From Chara braunii (lineage: Eukaryota; Streptophyta; Charophyceae; Charales; Characeae), in NCBI GenBank assembly GCA_003427395.1, contig BFEA01000009.1, positions 2,606,651 to 2,651,814 on the forward strand: a DNA stretch of 45,164 nucleotides, in the 5' to 3' direction. A program made the translations under genes and the position numbers. Each line of letters opens with the position of its first letter. Position 1 is the first letter of the stretch. Positions 33,951 to 43,922 of this stretch are shown one piece after another. The notes below the pieces were generated by a model. That model searched no databases. It had not been told where the DNA came from and saw only the letters and a list, made by a program, of their open reading frames with translations.

Positions 33951-34102
33951 CAGTCGATTGGTCAGGAGATCTGCCATGATCAACTGTTTGATCGGGTGCT
34001 CTGTTGGCGGTTGCTCGACTGGTTGATCAACCAGCACACCAATCGCCAACCGAGCACCCGATCAAACAGTTGATCCTGGCAGATCTCCTCACCAATCGAG
34101 TG
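33951..34102. repeat. 152-bp near-perfect palindrome
   Basis: Arms of 76 bp with about nine mismatches and no spacer, centred on GGTTGA/TCAACC at 34026-34027. The arms hold AGGAGATCTGCCA and GATCAACTGTTTGATCGGG. It could form a cruciform or arise from an inverted duplication. Confidence 0.9.
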
Positions 34103-34231
34103 TTTTGTCGAAGACTGTCAACAAGTTCGATAGACTGGTCGCTCGCCGACCAGATCATCAATCTCCAGACGTTGGAACAACGGCATCGAGCGACCGATCT
34201 GCGACAAATCCGTTCTTCGCAGAGAATCCAC

Positions 34232-34303
34232 AAGGCAATTGATCATGTGCTCGCGAAAGGATCGCAAAAGGCAATTGATCATGTGCCCGCGAACGGATCA
34301 CAC
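34232..34303. repeat. 36-bp tandem duplication
   Basis: Two units of 36 bp starting AAGGCAATTGATCATGTG; few differences. A Hamming-close CGAACCTCG-CGGCG pair follows at 34370-34420. Confidence 0.85.
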
Positions 34304-34439
34304 AATGTTGTTGCTCATCGAACCTTGTATAACAGCGAACCATGTTGGGCATGGAACTTGGCTTCACATCAAACCTCGGCGGGCGTCGAACCTCGTCGGA
34401 CGTCGAACTTTGGCGAACTGATCGCGTAATCAAACTGAA

Positions 34440-35606
34440 CTGATCGCGCAATCAAACACGGGAATAAGTTCGCATTCCGGCGAGCTTGTGCACCTGTTCG
34501 AACACGTTTCGCAACCCCGCCCCACAACCGCAGCTAAGGATGTGTAGGAATTCGAAGTCCGTCGGGATCCGAACTTCAAGAAATTGTTGGACGGCGAGTT
34601 TGGCAGACAGGTGTGTCTCTCCCACGCAATTTCGCCAAGGTCGGATCTCGATGAACTTCATGTTCCCGCCTTTCAGAAGACATGTTTGCGGCCCGCCTGC
34701 TGGGCTGTGGATCCGAACCTCGCTTGCAACAAAATTTGGTGAACTTCGGTTTGGTGAAAATGCGAAGTCCGTTGGGATCCGGACTTCTCCTGCACGGTTC
34801 CTCGCACATACGTCAAGTTCGGACCCCGGCGAACTTCGCTTTTCGCATTGTTTGGGTTCAGAATGCGGACTTGCTGGCCCCTGGGGGATCGCCACAACCT
34901 CGGATTCGCACACATTTGAAGTCCGCTGGGATCCGAACTTCTCGCGAACGGTTCCTCGTTCAATTGCCGAGTTCGCCGAGTTCTGACTGCCCGCAACCAC
35001 AGCCCGTACTTCTCGTGCACGGTTCCTCGTCCCATCATTGACTTCGCCGACAGTGTCTCTGCCACGCGATTTCGCCAAGTTCGGATCCCGGCAAACTTGA
35101 GATTTCCTACTTTCGCAATTCATGTTTCCGACCCGCCTGCTGGGCCATGGATCCGAACCTGCTGTGGACGGTTCCTCGTGCGGTCGTCAAGTTCGGACCC
35201 AGGCGTACTTCAATTTTCGGGTGGTGTGGGTTCTGACTGTGGAGTTTCTAGCGCCCGGTGGATTGCCACAACTTTGGATTCGTAAAAATGTGAAGTCCGC
35301 CGACATCCGAACTTCAGGAAAGTTTGGGACGGTGAGTTTGAGAGACACCTTTGTCTCTCCCGCGCAGTCTCGCCAAGTTCAGATCACGGCGGACATGAGG
35401 TTCCCGCCTCTCGTGGGACATGTTTGCGGCTGGCCTACTGGCTGGCAGAAGTGAACATCAACGAAGTCGACCACCCGAATTCAGATCTTCGAGCGTGCGC
35501 TCCGTCTAATGCCATAGGACACAGATCGCGAAACACGACGTGTTTACGAGTGTCTCCGTGCCCGTGTGTCTCGTTTGGTATATGCACGTGGTGTGTAGGG
35601 TGAGTA
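34440..35606. other. repeat-rich upstream region
   Basis: Apart from the palindromes and their tandem context there is no supportable gene; frames such as 34486-34986 plus and 34452-35123 minus overlap each other and are generated by the repeats. 35621-35680 has a two-copy unit (TTCTCGACACCAC..CATG) that runs into the start of the next gene. Confidence 0.55.
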
Positions 35607-36575
35607 ATGGAGGCGACCTTCTCGACACCACGAATCATGGAGTCGATGTTCTCGACACCACTAACCATGAGTCCCGAGACGCACATTCGCTTGGCAGAAC
35701 TGTTTCGTCCTTGCGCGAGATCCGTGCGGTATTTTAACGGTGTAACTACGATCCACGGAGCGACCGCAGAGGACTTCGACGAGGACCCCTTGATGACCGT
35801 CATCCCGTGCATGGGACGACATATTGACGGTTGGTGCGATGGGAATTGGGCCACGATGGAGAGTCGCTGTCCTTGGGCAAGCCAGTACAAGTTCGCCAAC
35901 ATGTTGGAGTTCGGGAACCTCATGCCGGTGTCTGACGCTGTCCTCGGACACAAGTTCTTGAAACTGGGCTGCATTAGTCGCCATTTCAGCCGCCTCGAGT
36001 GCCACTACGTCAGGTCGTCGCCACGAACTTGGGGAGGCCCGCGGAAACAAGAGTTGGTGGACTGCGCTCGCCACTGCTCCTTCCTAGAGCAGTACCCGCT
36101 CTGGTGCCCCGAGAATTCTCCACAAGCTGTGTCATACTGTTGTGTGCGATTGACTGTGTCCGGGACTGATTTCGCCAGAGTTCTATGTATCGCTGCTTCG
36201 AACATGAGCAGGAAACTCGTCGATGCAGTTATGCTTGTATCACGGAACGAGGTGGTGATTGAGGGGTCCAAATTCGTGCGGACGCGCGGGCCTGAAAGTA
36301 TAGATGGGTGGCGCGATTTGGTGATAGTAGGGCGGGTCCAAAACTTTTCGTTGCATCGTGAGGTCGAGGAGAAAGTGTCCGATATACGGGACTGTATAGG
36401 GAATTCCTTAGCACGACAGGGAGTGTTTGTTAGGATGAAATACATGTCCGTCTTTTCGGAGAGGGCATCGGTAGACGAACCGCAGGTCCACGTATACGGA
36501 TCATCAATGAATGCTTTGTATGGCTTCGGTTTCACGACGTCGTCCCAGGGGAACCCCGAATGTCGGCACATTTGA
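35607..36575 (+). CDS. intact 322-residue protein, unknown function
   Basis: ATG at 35607 follows an in-frame TGA at 35601, so it is the first possible start; ATG at 35667 (MSPETHIRLAELF) is a reasonable alternative because the first 20 residues are encoded by a two-copy DNA repeat. The protein is even in composition with many Cys and Trp (DGWCDGNWATMESRCPW, CARHCSFLEQYPLWCPENS) and a C-terminal half that looks like alternating strands (RLTVSGTDFARVL, EVVIEGSKFVR, DLVIVGRVQNF). No signal peptide, membrane segment or catalytic motif that I recognise. It is uninterrupted, unlike its neighbours, and lies between two groups of the 24-bp palindromes and about 1.7 kb upstream of the ParB-like gene on the same strand. 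Confidence 0.5.
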   Translation: MEATFSTPRIMESMFSTPLTMSPETHIRLAELFRPCARSVRYFNGVTTIHGATAEDFDEDPLMTVIPCMGRHIDGWCDGNWATMESRCPWASQYKFANMLEFGNLMPVSDAVLGHKFLKLGCISRHFSRLECHYVRSSPRTWGGPRKQELVDCARHCSFLEQYPLWCPENSPQAVSYCCVRLTVSGTDFARVLCIAASNMSRKLVDAVMLVSRNEVVIEGSKFVRTRGPESIDGWRDLVIVGRVQNFSLHREVEEKVSDIRDCIGNSLARQGVFVRMKYMSVFSERASVDEPQVHVYGSSMNALYGFGFTTSSQGNPECRHI

Positions 36576-38314
36576 ACTGGTAGTCAATCCTGGTGTTTAA
36601 GGGAAAAGAAGGGAGAGGTATGAGATGCTGTTTTGCTGCCTATAATATTAGATGTGTAGCATTGGAGGGAGGTGTGAGAGGCAACAGTTGCTAGTAGACG
36701 CTACATCGCGCACTCTTCGTGCAAATCCCTGATCGTCCATCAGTTCAACGACCAACGAAAATCATGTTGGAGGTCTATCTCTGACGCCGTCTCCTTCCAT
36801 TTCGCGCCCCTGCGAAGTTCGGATCCCGGCGAACTTCAAGTTTTGGGTTGTGCGTTGATTTGACTTTGGTACTGCTGGCGTCGGGCGGACCGCTAGAACC
36901 GCCAGGCACCACCAACACGGTCTTGCTTGAGGCCACGGCCTTCGAAAAGGTTATGCGACCAATTCTGCCTGCCGACGTTCGCGATCTGAGACCGCCACCA
37001 ACCGAACTTCAGAAACACTATCCGTGTTCGGTTGTCGCCCGACCACCATCGACATGTGCCAAACAGTCGATCATTGTCATTGCGAAATGCCAAAAGCACT
37101 CTTAGGGATCCCAGTTGCGAAATGCCAAAAGCACTCTTAGGGATCCCAGTTGCGAATGAGCGCAGGGTCGCGCGAGCTTCACGTTTCCTGAAACCCGTTA
37201 GAGATCCCGGTTTACGGACCCTCTTGTTGCATCTTGATCTGTTTTGAGCATAGACGGACTCAATGACTACTGCCATCAAAACCACTGGTCAGTTGTGAGA
37301 CCCCGGGTTCTCCCACAAACACCTTGCTCGGACCCCGACTTGCATCCAACCTCATACGTGATCAAGTGTTTCTCTCTGTGTGTCTTTCTCACAGCGTCCT
37401 AAAGTTCGGATCCCGGCGAACTTCCTGTGACGCCTGTCTATTGGACAGACACTGGTCTTCCTGATCCCCCGTGGATTGAGACAACAGCTCCTGTCCGCCC
37501 TGCTCCACACGTTTCGTTCTGCCCCACTAGGGACCCATACAATGTTGTCACGGCTGCTGCGCATATCAGAAGAAGTTCGGATTTCGGCAAACTTATCCTT
37601 CTCAACCGGCCTCTCATGTCTGTGTGGCATTCCCAGGTCGTGGTTGAGTCCACGGACCGTGTGTCATGACGCCGTCTCTGCCTGTCGCATCGTCCTGAAG
37701 TTCGGATCCCGGCGAACTTCACTTTTCGGGAGGTGCGTTGGTTTGTCTTCGGACATGCCCGTCCGGTGGTTCGCACAACCCGCCCGGCGACGGGGAGAGT
37801 CTGTCTCCGACTTCTGGTTTTGATCAAATGCAGTTGCGGAGTATGTTCGCTCGAGCACGGTTCAGGAACGCCGGCTACATGGGCTGGCTGTTTCTCTCTT
37901 TCTGTCGCACCATCTTTTAGTCGGGACCCAGGCGGACTTGGCGTCCTAGCCTGTCCGGGTTCCGAGTGCTAAGCGGAGGACACTACCCCGTCCAACGCGA
38001 GCTTCGAACATGACCTCCCGTTCATTCCCCATGCGGTCGGCATCTGTGTTTCGGAAATACCGATGTGGTTGTCGCCCGGCCGCATGACGTGTGTCCCTTT
38101 TTAAAGATTGATCTCGTTGCAAGTAAGAGGTCATTAAAGGTCTTCGCGTCCAAAGTTCGCCGGGATCCGAACTTCGAGGTCCTGGAACGGTGTCATGTGA
38201 CCGACGTGTTGGGCGCAATGTTTGCCGCCTGTGTTTTTTGCCTGCGTTGTATTTTGTCGGCGACTTGACGCTCTCTGGTGGTTCATTTGTTTTCCGTTGT
38301 CGTCCGCAAACAAG
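36576..38314. other. spacer with palindromes
   Basis: Holds six of the 24-bp palindromes and short open frames that follow them. No gene is supported. It would contain the promoter of the gene starting at 38315; I see no clear TATA box. Confidence 0.5.
37081..37150. repeat. 35-bp exact tandem duplication
   Basis: TGCGAAATGCCAAAAGCACT and the following 15 bases are repeated at 37116 without change; a third partial copy starts at 37151. Identity implies a recent event. Confidence 0.9.
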
Positions 38315-39319
38315 ATGTCTTCGTCGAGGGGCGAGGGGGAGCCTGCAGCGACTTCCGGGATGGGATCAGGGAAAGATTCCACAAAACATTCATCTACGAC
38401 ATCGAGGTCGTGGTTAGACCACGCAAGGTCGAAATGGTTCGTCGACTGGTGCTGTGGTGATGCTTCGAACCCAGTTCAACAGCCGTGTGGTCCTGTGATC
38501 TTCGTCGAAGCCAACAAGCGCCGCAGGGTTCTGGGGGCTGTCTTGTGGTGGGAGAATGCGAAAGACAGTCGTCGATGGTTCTACATGAAAAATGTGTACG
38601 GTTCGAAGGGGAACGTCGTCGCCGGTGCCAAGGGGGCAGTTCTCGACATGTGTCTGTTCGAGGGGTTCGGAGCGGGTGCTGCGAACACCCCGTTTTGCAA
38701 CGACCTCCGGCAGCAGGGCGGGTTTGTTTTGGGTCGAGAGTTCTTCGACTTATTGGAGGACAAGGACATCGCCCTCGACGTCCCTTGCGAAGTCGGTCCC
38801 GACCTGGAACTGTCAATGCCTTTGCAGCCGTGCGGCGGTTGTGAGTCGAGCGGGGCAGCGGGGGAGAGGGGGGATCTGGGTTCCGGCGAGGCTACACATG
38901 TGCAGCGGGAGGATGCAAGAGGTCAGCTTGACAACAGCGAAGATGAGGTGACACCAGCTCCGCCGTTTTCATCGTCGAGGGAAAGAGACCGGTCCGTGCT
39001 GTCTATACCTGGGGTCCGGCTACAGACCCCGGTTCGACAAGAGGTCGCAGCGGATTCTGGAGAAGAGGCAGTCCAATGTGGGTCCGACTTGGAGCCCGCC
39101 GAGGGCCATGACGCGGACGACAAGGGCGGTGAGGGAGCGCAGGGGAGGGGAGATTGTGAAGAGGACTTGGTAGGCTCTTCGAAGCAACAGAAGACCAGGA
39201 CCCCGAAGACTACGGGAGAGAAACAGAAGGGAAGGGGGGTGGAGGAGGACCACCCGAGTAGCAAACGTCCGGCTTGAAAACAGAAACAGCCTGCGTCAGG
39301 ACCTTCCACGACAAGGCCT

Positions 39320-39720
39320 GCCATCGACGTGGACGACGGGTACTTCCTGGAGTACAAAGACAGCGTCAGGACAAGGCGGGAGTTTGAGATTAGCCCGGCT
39401 CAGATCGTCGACCTCGGGGAGTGGGAGGATTTTTACAACCAGCGGTCGCTGGATTCTGTCCTCGTGGGAACGATAAAAGAAGCAATGCAGTATGCGTTCG
39501 AAAATAAGGAGCAGACGTACGAGTTGCCGATCTTCAAGCTCGCACCACTGGGGCTTCAAAAACCAACTCCCGGGACCAAGGCACAACGTCTGAAGACGGA
39601 GGAGTGGAAGGACGAGCTGGCGGGAGAATACTACTACTATGCGGTGTGCGGGTAGCATAACGCGGCTGCAGCCCGGTCGCTGCTCGGGAGCGAGGTGGCC
39701 AAGAAGTACAATTTCTAGCG
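39320..39720 (+). pseudogene. ParB/sulfiredoxin-fold domain
   Basis: The layout fits the ParB N-terminal fold: ISPAQIVDLGEWEDFYNQRSL, a helix (VGTIKEAMQYAFEN), ELPIFKLAPLG (the PI-x-V strand), an insert, then YYYYAVCG-x-HNAAAARSLL, equivalent to the G-x-HR-x-x-AA box that holds the nucleotide site in ParB-like proteins. The Q expected between G and H is the TAG at 39653, itself good evidence that TAG replaced CAG. A helix-turn-helix as in true ParB is not apparent. Confidence 0.5.
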
Positions 39721-40894
39721 GTGGCCGGCGCGAATGGTTTACTTTTCGGACGACGACTTCGAAGGGTATTTTCTTGTTAGTTCACAGGACAACAAGAAGG
39801 ACCTGAAGGCGCCTCCCAGACAGTTGAAACTGTCTATGAAAGACATTCGGTGGCAGTGGAAGCATGACGGCTGCCCGAGAGCTGTGATGGGGAACCCTAG
39901 CGGGAAACAAGATCAGGTCCGGGCTTGGCGTAAGTTTTGTACAACGGCACTCCATAAGGCGCCTCACAACAACTTGTGGATTCTCGCGGATCAAAAGGAA
40001 GAGGAGACCCTTAAGAAGCAAAATGCTGCCCTGCGTTCTTATTTCCCTCTCCCAATGGCCGGAAAAAATGTCTGGAAACTGGCCGTGGAATTTTTCGAAA
40101 AGTGGGAGACGGGTAGATTGCTGAGCCACGACGGAGCGAAGTGGATCGTAAAAAAGAAGAAGGTCAAAAACGTCAAGCCTGGGGTCGCCTACATCCACAA
40201 CGACAAGTTGGGCAGAACTGAGGTGGTGTACAACGTCCCCGTGGACCCACCAAATAAGAAAGGCAAAAAGGAGAAAGAGGAGGGCGATTGGTTTGTGCAA
40301 GTGCCCGACCCGGACGCGCATTGTTGGAAAGCAATGGAATCACTCACGGATAATGAGAAGTGTCGCGTTCTTAAGAAGGTGCTTGCTTGTGAGGCCGTTT
40401 GGGTCCAGGCCGGCTCCCCGTCATTGCCGAAGTTGGGGAAGCTCAGCGTGCAGGACATGGTGCAGTTGGTGAAGTGCAACCGCGTGCTGGTCCCGTTGTG
40501 GAATTACTACCAATTCAAACACGAGAAGAGGCCGAACTGGGATTGGATCCAAAGGTACCCTTTCCTAAAATCGAGGTCTGCAGTGTTCAGGAAGTTTGAA
40601 AGTCAGGGATTGGATGACGAGTTGTGGGATAACAACAGGAAACACGTTTCCGACTCGGCGTTGTTCAAGGACTGCCCGCCATACATGGGTTGCGACTAGG
40701 ACAACTCGATTGAGGTGATGGAGAAGTTGGCGGGCCACAAGAAGTTGTTCGTCGACTGGAGAAACAAGGTTCTCTCCGTGTTGAATGGGAGCAGACTGAA
40801 GAGCCGTGAGGTCACCATTGCCGAAGGCATTGTTCACATTAAATGGAAAGACACGGGGGACGCGACATCCATCGCGCCGTTCGCTAACGACCCT

Positions 40895-41600
40895 TTGGAG
40901 GCGGACATCAGGGGTGCAGAGCTAAAGGAAGCAGTGGCTGCCATAAAGAGCCACACGTTCGTCCTCGATCTGTGCGAGCTGGTTGACCTCAAACTGTGGA
41001 AGGCCCAAGCATGGGAAACTTTGGATTCCTATCTTCAGACTTGGTGTCCGTCGCATTGGACTCTCGTTGTTTTCGTGCCGCAGCAGCACAACCTCACGTT
41101 TCTCGCCAGCATGCACCATCTTTCTTTCGTCAAGCTGTTGGAAGGGAAGTGGGTGAGGAGAGTTCAGCAAAAGAAAAGTTTCCCCATTGGGAACAATTTG
41201 TACACGGAGGAAGACCGCATGTACATCCTCTTCAAGGGTGACGATCTGCGCGCCAACACGTCTGTGGTCTACGAGGGAAACCTACCTTGGGGTGCCGCTG
41301 CTGCGGTGCGATTGCCTCAGAGGGTCACCCAGACGGATGTGTGCGAGATTCCCTTTGTGCCTTGCGATTGGTCGCTGGTGGTGCCGGAACGACAGGGCAA
41401 TGTCTACGGGGATATGGAATGCAATCCGATACAATTCGTCGGTCTTCTTGATTTCCTTGGCAAGAAGGGAGAGGGTGTTATGTTCCTTGGGGAACCGCAC
41501 GCGCAAAGCGTCTGGGATCTTCTGAAGGCCGGCCGGCACGTTGTCGCGATGGAAGGGAACACCGAGCTCTTGCAATTCACGATGCAGATGGTGAAAAGCG
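40895..41600 (+). pseudogene. beta-class DNA methyltransferase-like domain, motifs degenerate
   Basis: Order and spacing match beta-class N6/N4 methyltransferases: a motif-IV position (FVLDLCELVDLKLWK, about 40955) without DPPY, then a strand WTLVVFVPQQ, a target-recognition-like stretch with RMYILFKGDD, then a motif X/I block NPIQFVGLLDFLGKKGEGVMFLGEPHAQS (FLGEP where FxGxG is expected, about 41483) and GRHVVAMEGN (the acidic end of strand 2, about 41537). The catalytic motif is gone, so if real it should not methylate; it may bind DNA or the cofactor. Identification rests on layout rather than on exact motifs. Confidence 0.4.
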
Positions 41601-42599
41601 AGGTTAATTCGGGCGGGCACAATAGTGAGTTCATGGTCGTGAAGCCAACACGAGATAAGGTGTGGAGCAACAAGACGGATATGTGGTTCAAGTTGAGCGA
41701 GAGGAAGAGGAACAAGATATACGATTTCTTGTTCTTTCAAACACGGTCGAGGAAGGACTCAGACGCCGAGTACGTCCGCCGGAAGGACCACATGTTGGCA
41801 CTGCTCGACAACTACCACTTCGCCTCCGGCATGAACGCGAAGACGTTTCTCGATAGGCTGCAGTCATCGTACTACGTGGAGTCCGAGGAGCTGTTAAAGT
41901 TAGCCAGTTACGCTTCCCTGATCTCCACTGATGACTAGGAAGCCACAGGTGTGGAGTTCATCGCCAACGCGAAGGAGGAGGAGAGCGACACAGAGAGCAT
42001 TGACCTGCAGTACGACCCACTTCCGGCGGATCACGGCCGAGGATCCTCGCCGGCTGGTCCGTCACCGAGCGCTGCAGCCCTCGTGTCACCGTCGGCCAAA
42101 CCGGCACCGGGCACCACGCCGATGAAGTTGCTGGAGAGACTCAGAGCTTTGGTTGTCCCCTTGCCCGCTTTGTGTCCCGGGTCCGACATCCCTCCCGATC
42201 ATCCATCTTGGAAGGATGACCATATCCACTTCCTGCTTGAGCCACAACGTCATTCGACTTAGCTGGAATGGGGCCATGACATGGTGTGGCATCCGGGAGT
42301 CATCCTGCCAGCGATACGAAAGGGCGAGTGGGTCATGGCCGTCGCAATCCCGGGCGCGGGATGGGTGTCATGCCCGCGCGAGTCGAAGTCCAACTTCCTG
42401 CACCTCGCGAGGATTTCGGTCCTCCAGAAAGTGACGGCCGAGAATGCCACATTTGCACCCGGCGCCCTGTCCCTCATTTCCACAGCCGGTCGACTGTTCG
42501 ACGAGCTTCATGACAAGTGCTGGTTGGAATTGACGGAGGACTACTACGACCTCGACACGAGTCCGTCGAAGGGCGTGGTGGACTGGAAAGTGCCCCCTC

Positions 42600-43261
42600 C
42601 CAGTGGCCCGGACGGTAGTTCCTGGGCGGGGGCACCAAGAAGTGGAGGGGATGGGGGGGTGGCGCGGGGGGTGGCAAAGGAATCCCGCCTAGTGGGGAGA
42701 GGGGGTCTCACGGCCGCAACACGACACCGGGAGGCAGCGTCGGTGTGGCGGGTTCCGCCGTCGACCGGCCTCCGTCGACAGGCACCTGGCCGGAGCATAC
42801 GACACAGTCCGCTGACCTCCCGACTTCGACCGTGGGCTCAACGAGGGACACGTTGGCAGCCTTGCTTGCTCTGGGCAGTCGCTCCGACGGAAAGTTGAAG
42901 TCTGCCGGGATCTGAACTACGTCCGCTGAGGAGCTGCCAGAGCGGTCCGGAATGCAAAGCCGCTCGAGGTCGGGGGAGCCAAGCAAGGATCCCGAAATTG
43001 GCAGCATTGCGGCGCGGGACGGAAACGTCGGAAAGGTGTCGCCTGAGCAGGAGCGACGACCGCAAGGATTGCAGCAAGAGGCTGCAAGTACAGGGTCCGG
43101 CGACATGGAGACGACGAAGTCCGCCGAGATCCGAACTTCTTCGGGCGGGGGGTGTCGGCCAGGGATAGTCGTGCCGTTAAGAGGGGCAGCGTGCACGGAG
43201 ACGGAAGGGCGGTTCTCGGGATTCAGCACGTATACCACGGAAGGGGATGAGTTTCGTGGAA
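42600..43261 (+). pseudogene. C-terminal tail in a shifted frame
   Basis: After about 42600 coding character moves to another register (GGSVGVAGSAVDRPPSTGTW, STRDTLAALLALGSRSDGKL and onward) up to about 43260, with a TGA at 42912-42914 that lies inside a copy of the 24-bp palindrome. The palindromes at 42897 and 43116 each encode a similar KSAGI-x-T / KSAEIRT peptide, so the repeat has been absorbed into the reading frame. It then runs into the acidic copy. Confidence 0.35.
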
Positions 43262-43922
43262 GGAAAGTAGGGGAGAAAATGGAGGAACGGAGGGGAGCGC
43301 AAAAAGGGGAGGAAGAAGGGGAAGAAGAGGAGGAAGGGGAGAAAGCGGGAGAAACGGAGCTACTTGGTTTGCTTGAAGAAAGGGAGGGTGCCTGATTTGG
43401 AGACGACGAAGTGGAGCACAGTGAGGACGATGCCGGATCTGGAGAGTCGTCTGACGAGTTCGGACAACTGTACGGAGAGCATCATGAGGATGATATCGAT
43501 GACGCTGCCACGGCAATAGAGATGGAGACATAGGTCGTTAGCAGCCTTTCCGCACAGCCTGAAGATTATGCGGCCCGACCACTGATGTCTGCTGTCGACT
43601 TGCAACATCGCTTTGACGAGGCTTCCGTCGCTATCAGCCCGTCTAAAACAAGTCGGCGTATAAGCATCGACGAAGTTATCGACGGTATCCTCAGCGACCA
43701 CAACGTGTCTTCCCGTCCGTCCACAACGCCTGACGTCGACGAAACTGGCAACGTCACGTCTTCCGTGGCAGCTGTCCTCGCTTCGTCGCCGCCAAAGTCC
43801 CTGGTCCTGCCGGCCACCCTTGCCGCCTGGAAGGAAGGCGAGGTCGGGGGATGACAATATGTCACGTCGCCAAAAAAATCGAGGGTCAGCAGGCAAGCTC
43901 TCGATGTGCTCGCTTTGCCCGC
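43262..43922 (+). pseudogene. second, broken copy of the acidic protein (inverted copy B)
   Basis: Plus-strand counterpart of 30714-31377: EERRGAQKGEEEGEEEEE, then VEHSEDDAGS, VDLQHRFDEASVAISPSK and SPPKSLVLP in the same order. Stops at 43393 (TGA), 43531 (TAG, GAG in the other copy) and 43852 (TGA, CGA in the other copy). Joined in continuous reading to the tail of the ParB-like gene on its left. It lacks a recognisable protease domain downstream. Confidence 0.7.

Larger units (their letters stand above)
34554..38175. repeat. cluster of 14 copies of a 24-bp palindrome
   Basis: Each copy is 24 bp: arm GAAGTTCG, an 8-bp centre such as GATCCCGG, arm CGAACTTC. Starts: 34554, 34764, 34814, 34918, 35076, 35188, 35292, 35374, 36814, 37401, 37572, 37697, 37917 and 38152; two more lie at 42897 and 43116. 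Seven of the sixteen read with the centre as GGGATCC, nine with GGATCCC. In 34.5-35.4 kb the copies sit inside larger tandem units (shared words GGTTCCTCG, CATGTTTGCGGCCCGCC, GTCTCTCCC.CGCA). A related but less symmetric motif is found at 27.7-28.3 kb. Any role in binding a protein is conjecture. Confidence 0.85.
38315..42898 (+). pseudogene. ParB-like / methyltransferase-like multidomain protein
   Basis: One register runs from ATG 38315 to 42898 (about 1,527 codons) with six stops: TGA 39275, TAG 39653, 39716, 40697, 41936 and 42260. There is no frameshift before about 42600. Order: an N-terminal globular part (WFVDWCCGDASNP, GPVIFVEANKRRRVLGAVLWW); an acidic linker with basic NLS-like pieces; a ParB-like domain (39320-39720); a large middle region; a beta-class methyltransferase-like domain (40895-41600); a C-terminal region of unknown kind (LEWGHDMVWHPGVILPAIRKGEW). 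The ATG at 38315 is preferred because upstream sequence in frame lacks ATG. CAG to TAG and CGA to TGA would explain every stop. Nuclear action on DNA is inferred from the domains. Confidence 0.6.

Noticed and set aside
34440-35123. 166-codon plus and 223-codon minus frames over the palindromes
   Set aside because: Mirror each other over repeated palindromes, which lack stops on both strands.
40240-40260. DPP in VPVDPPNKKGKK as a methyltransferase motif IV
   Set aside because: Followed by a lysine-rich run and placed 700 bases before the rest of the domain; not a DPPY box.
38315-42898. Reassigned genetic code (TAG read as Gln) to explain the stops
   Set aside because: CAG is also used for Gln in the same frame, TAA never appears, TGA is present too, and the neighbouring 322-codon gene and the RT use stops normally.
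38315-42898. U-to-C RNA editing to repair TAG and TGA
   Set aside because: Known only for organelle transcripts of some land plants; everything here looks nuclear.
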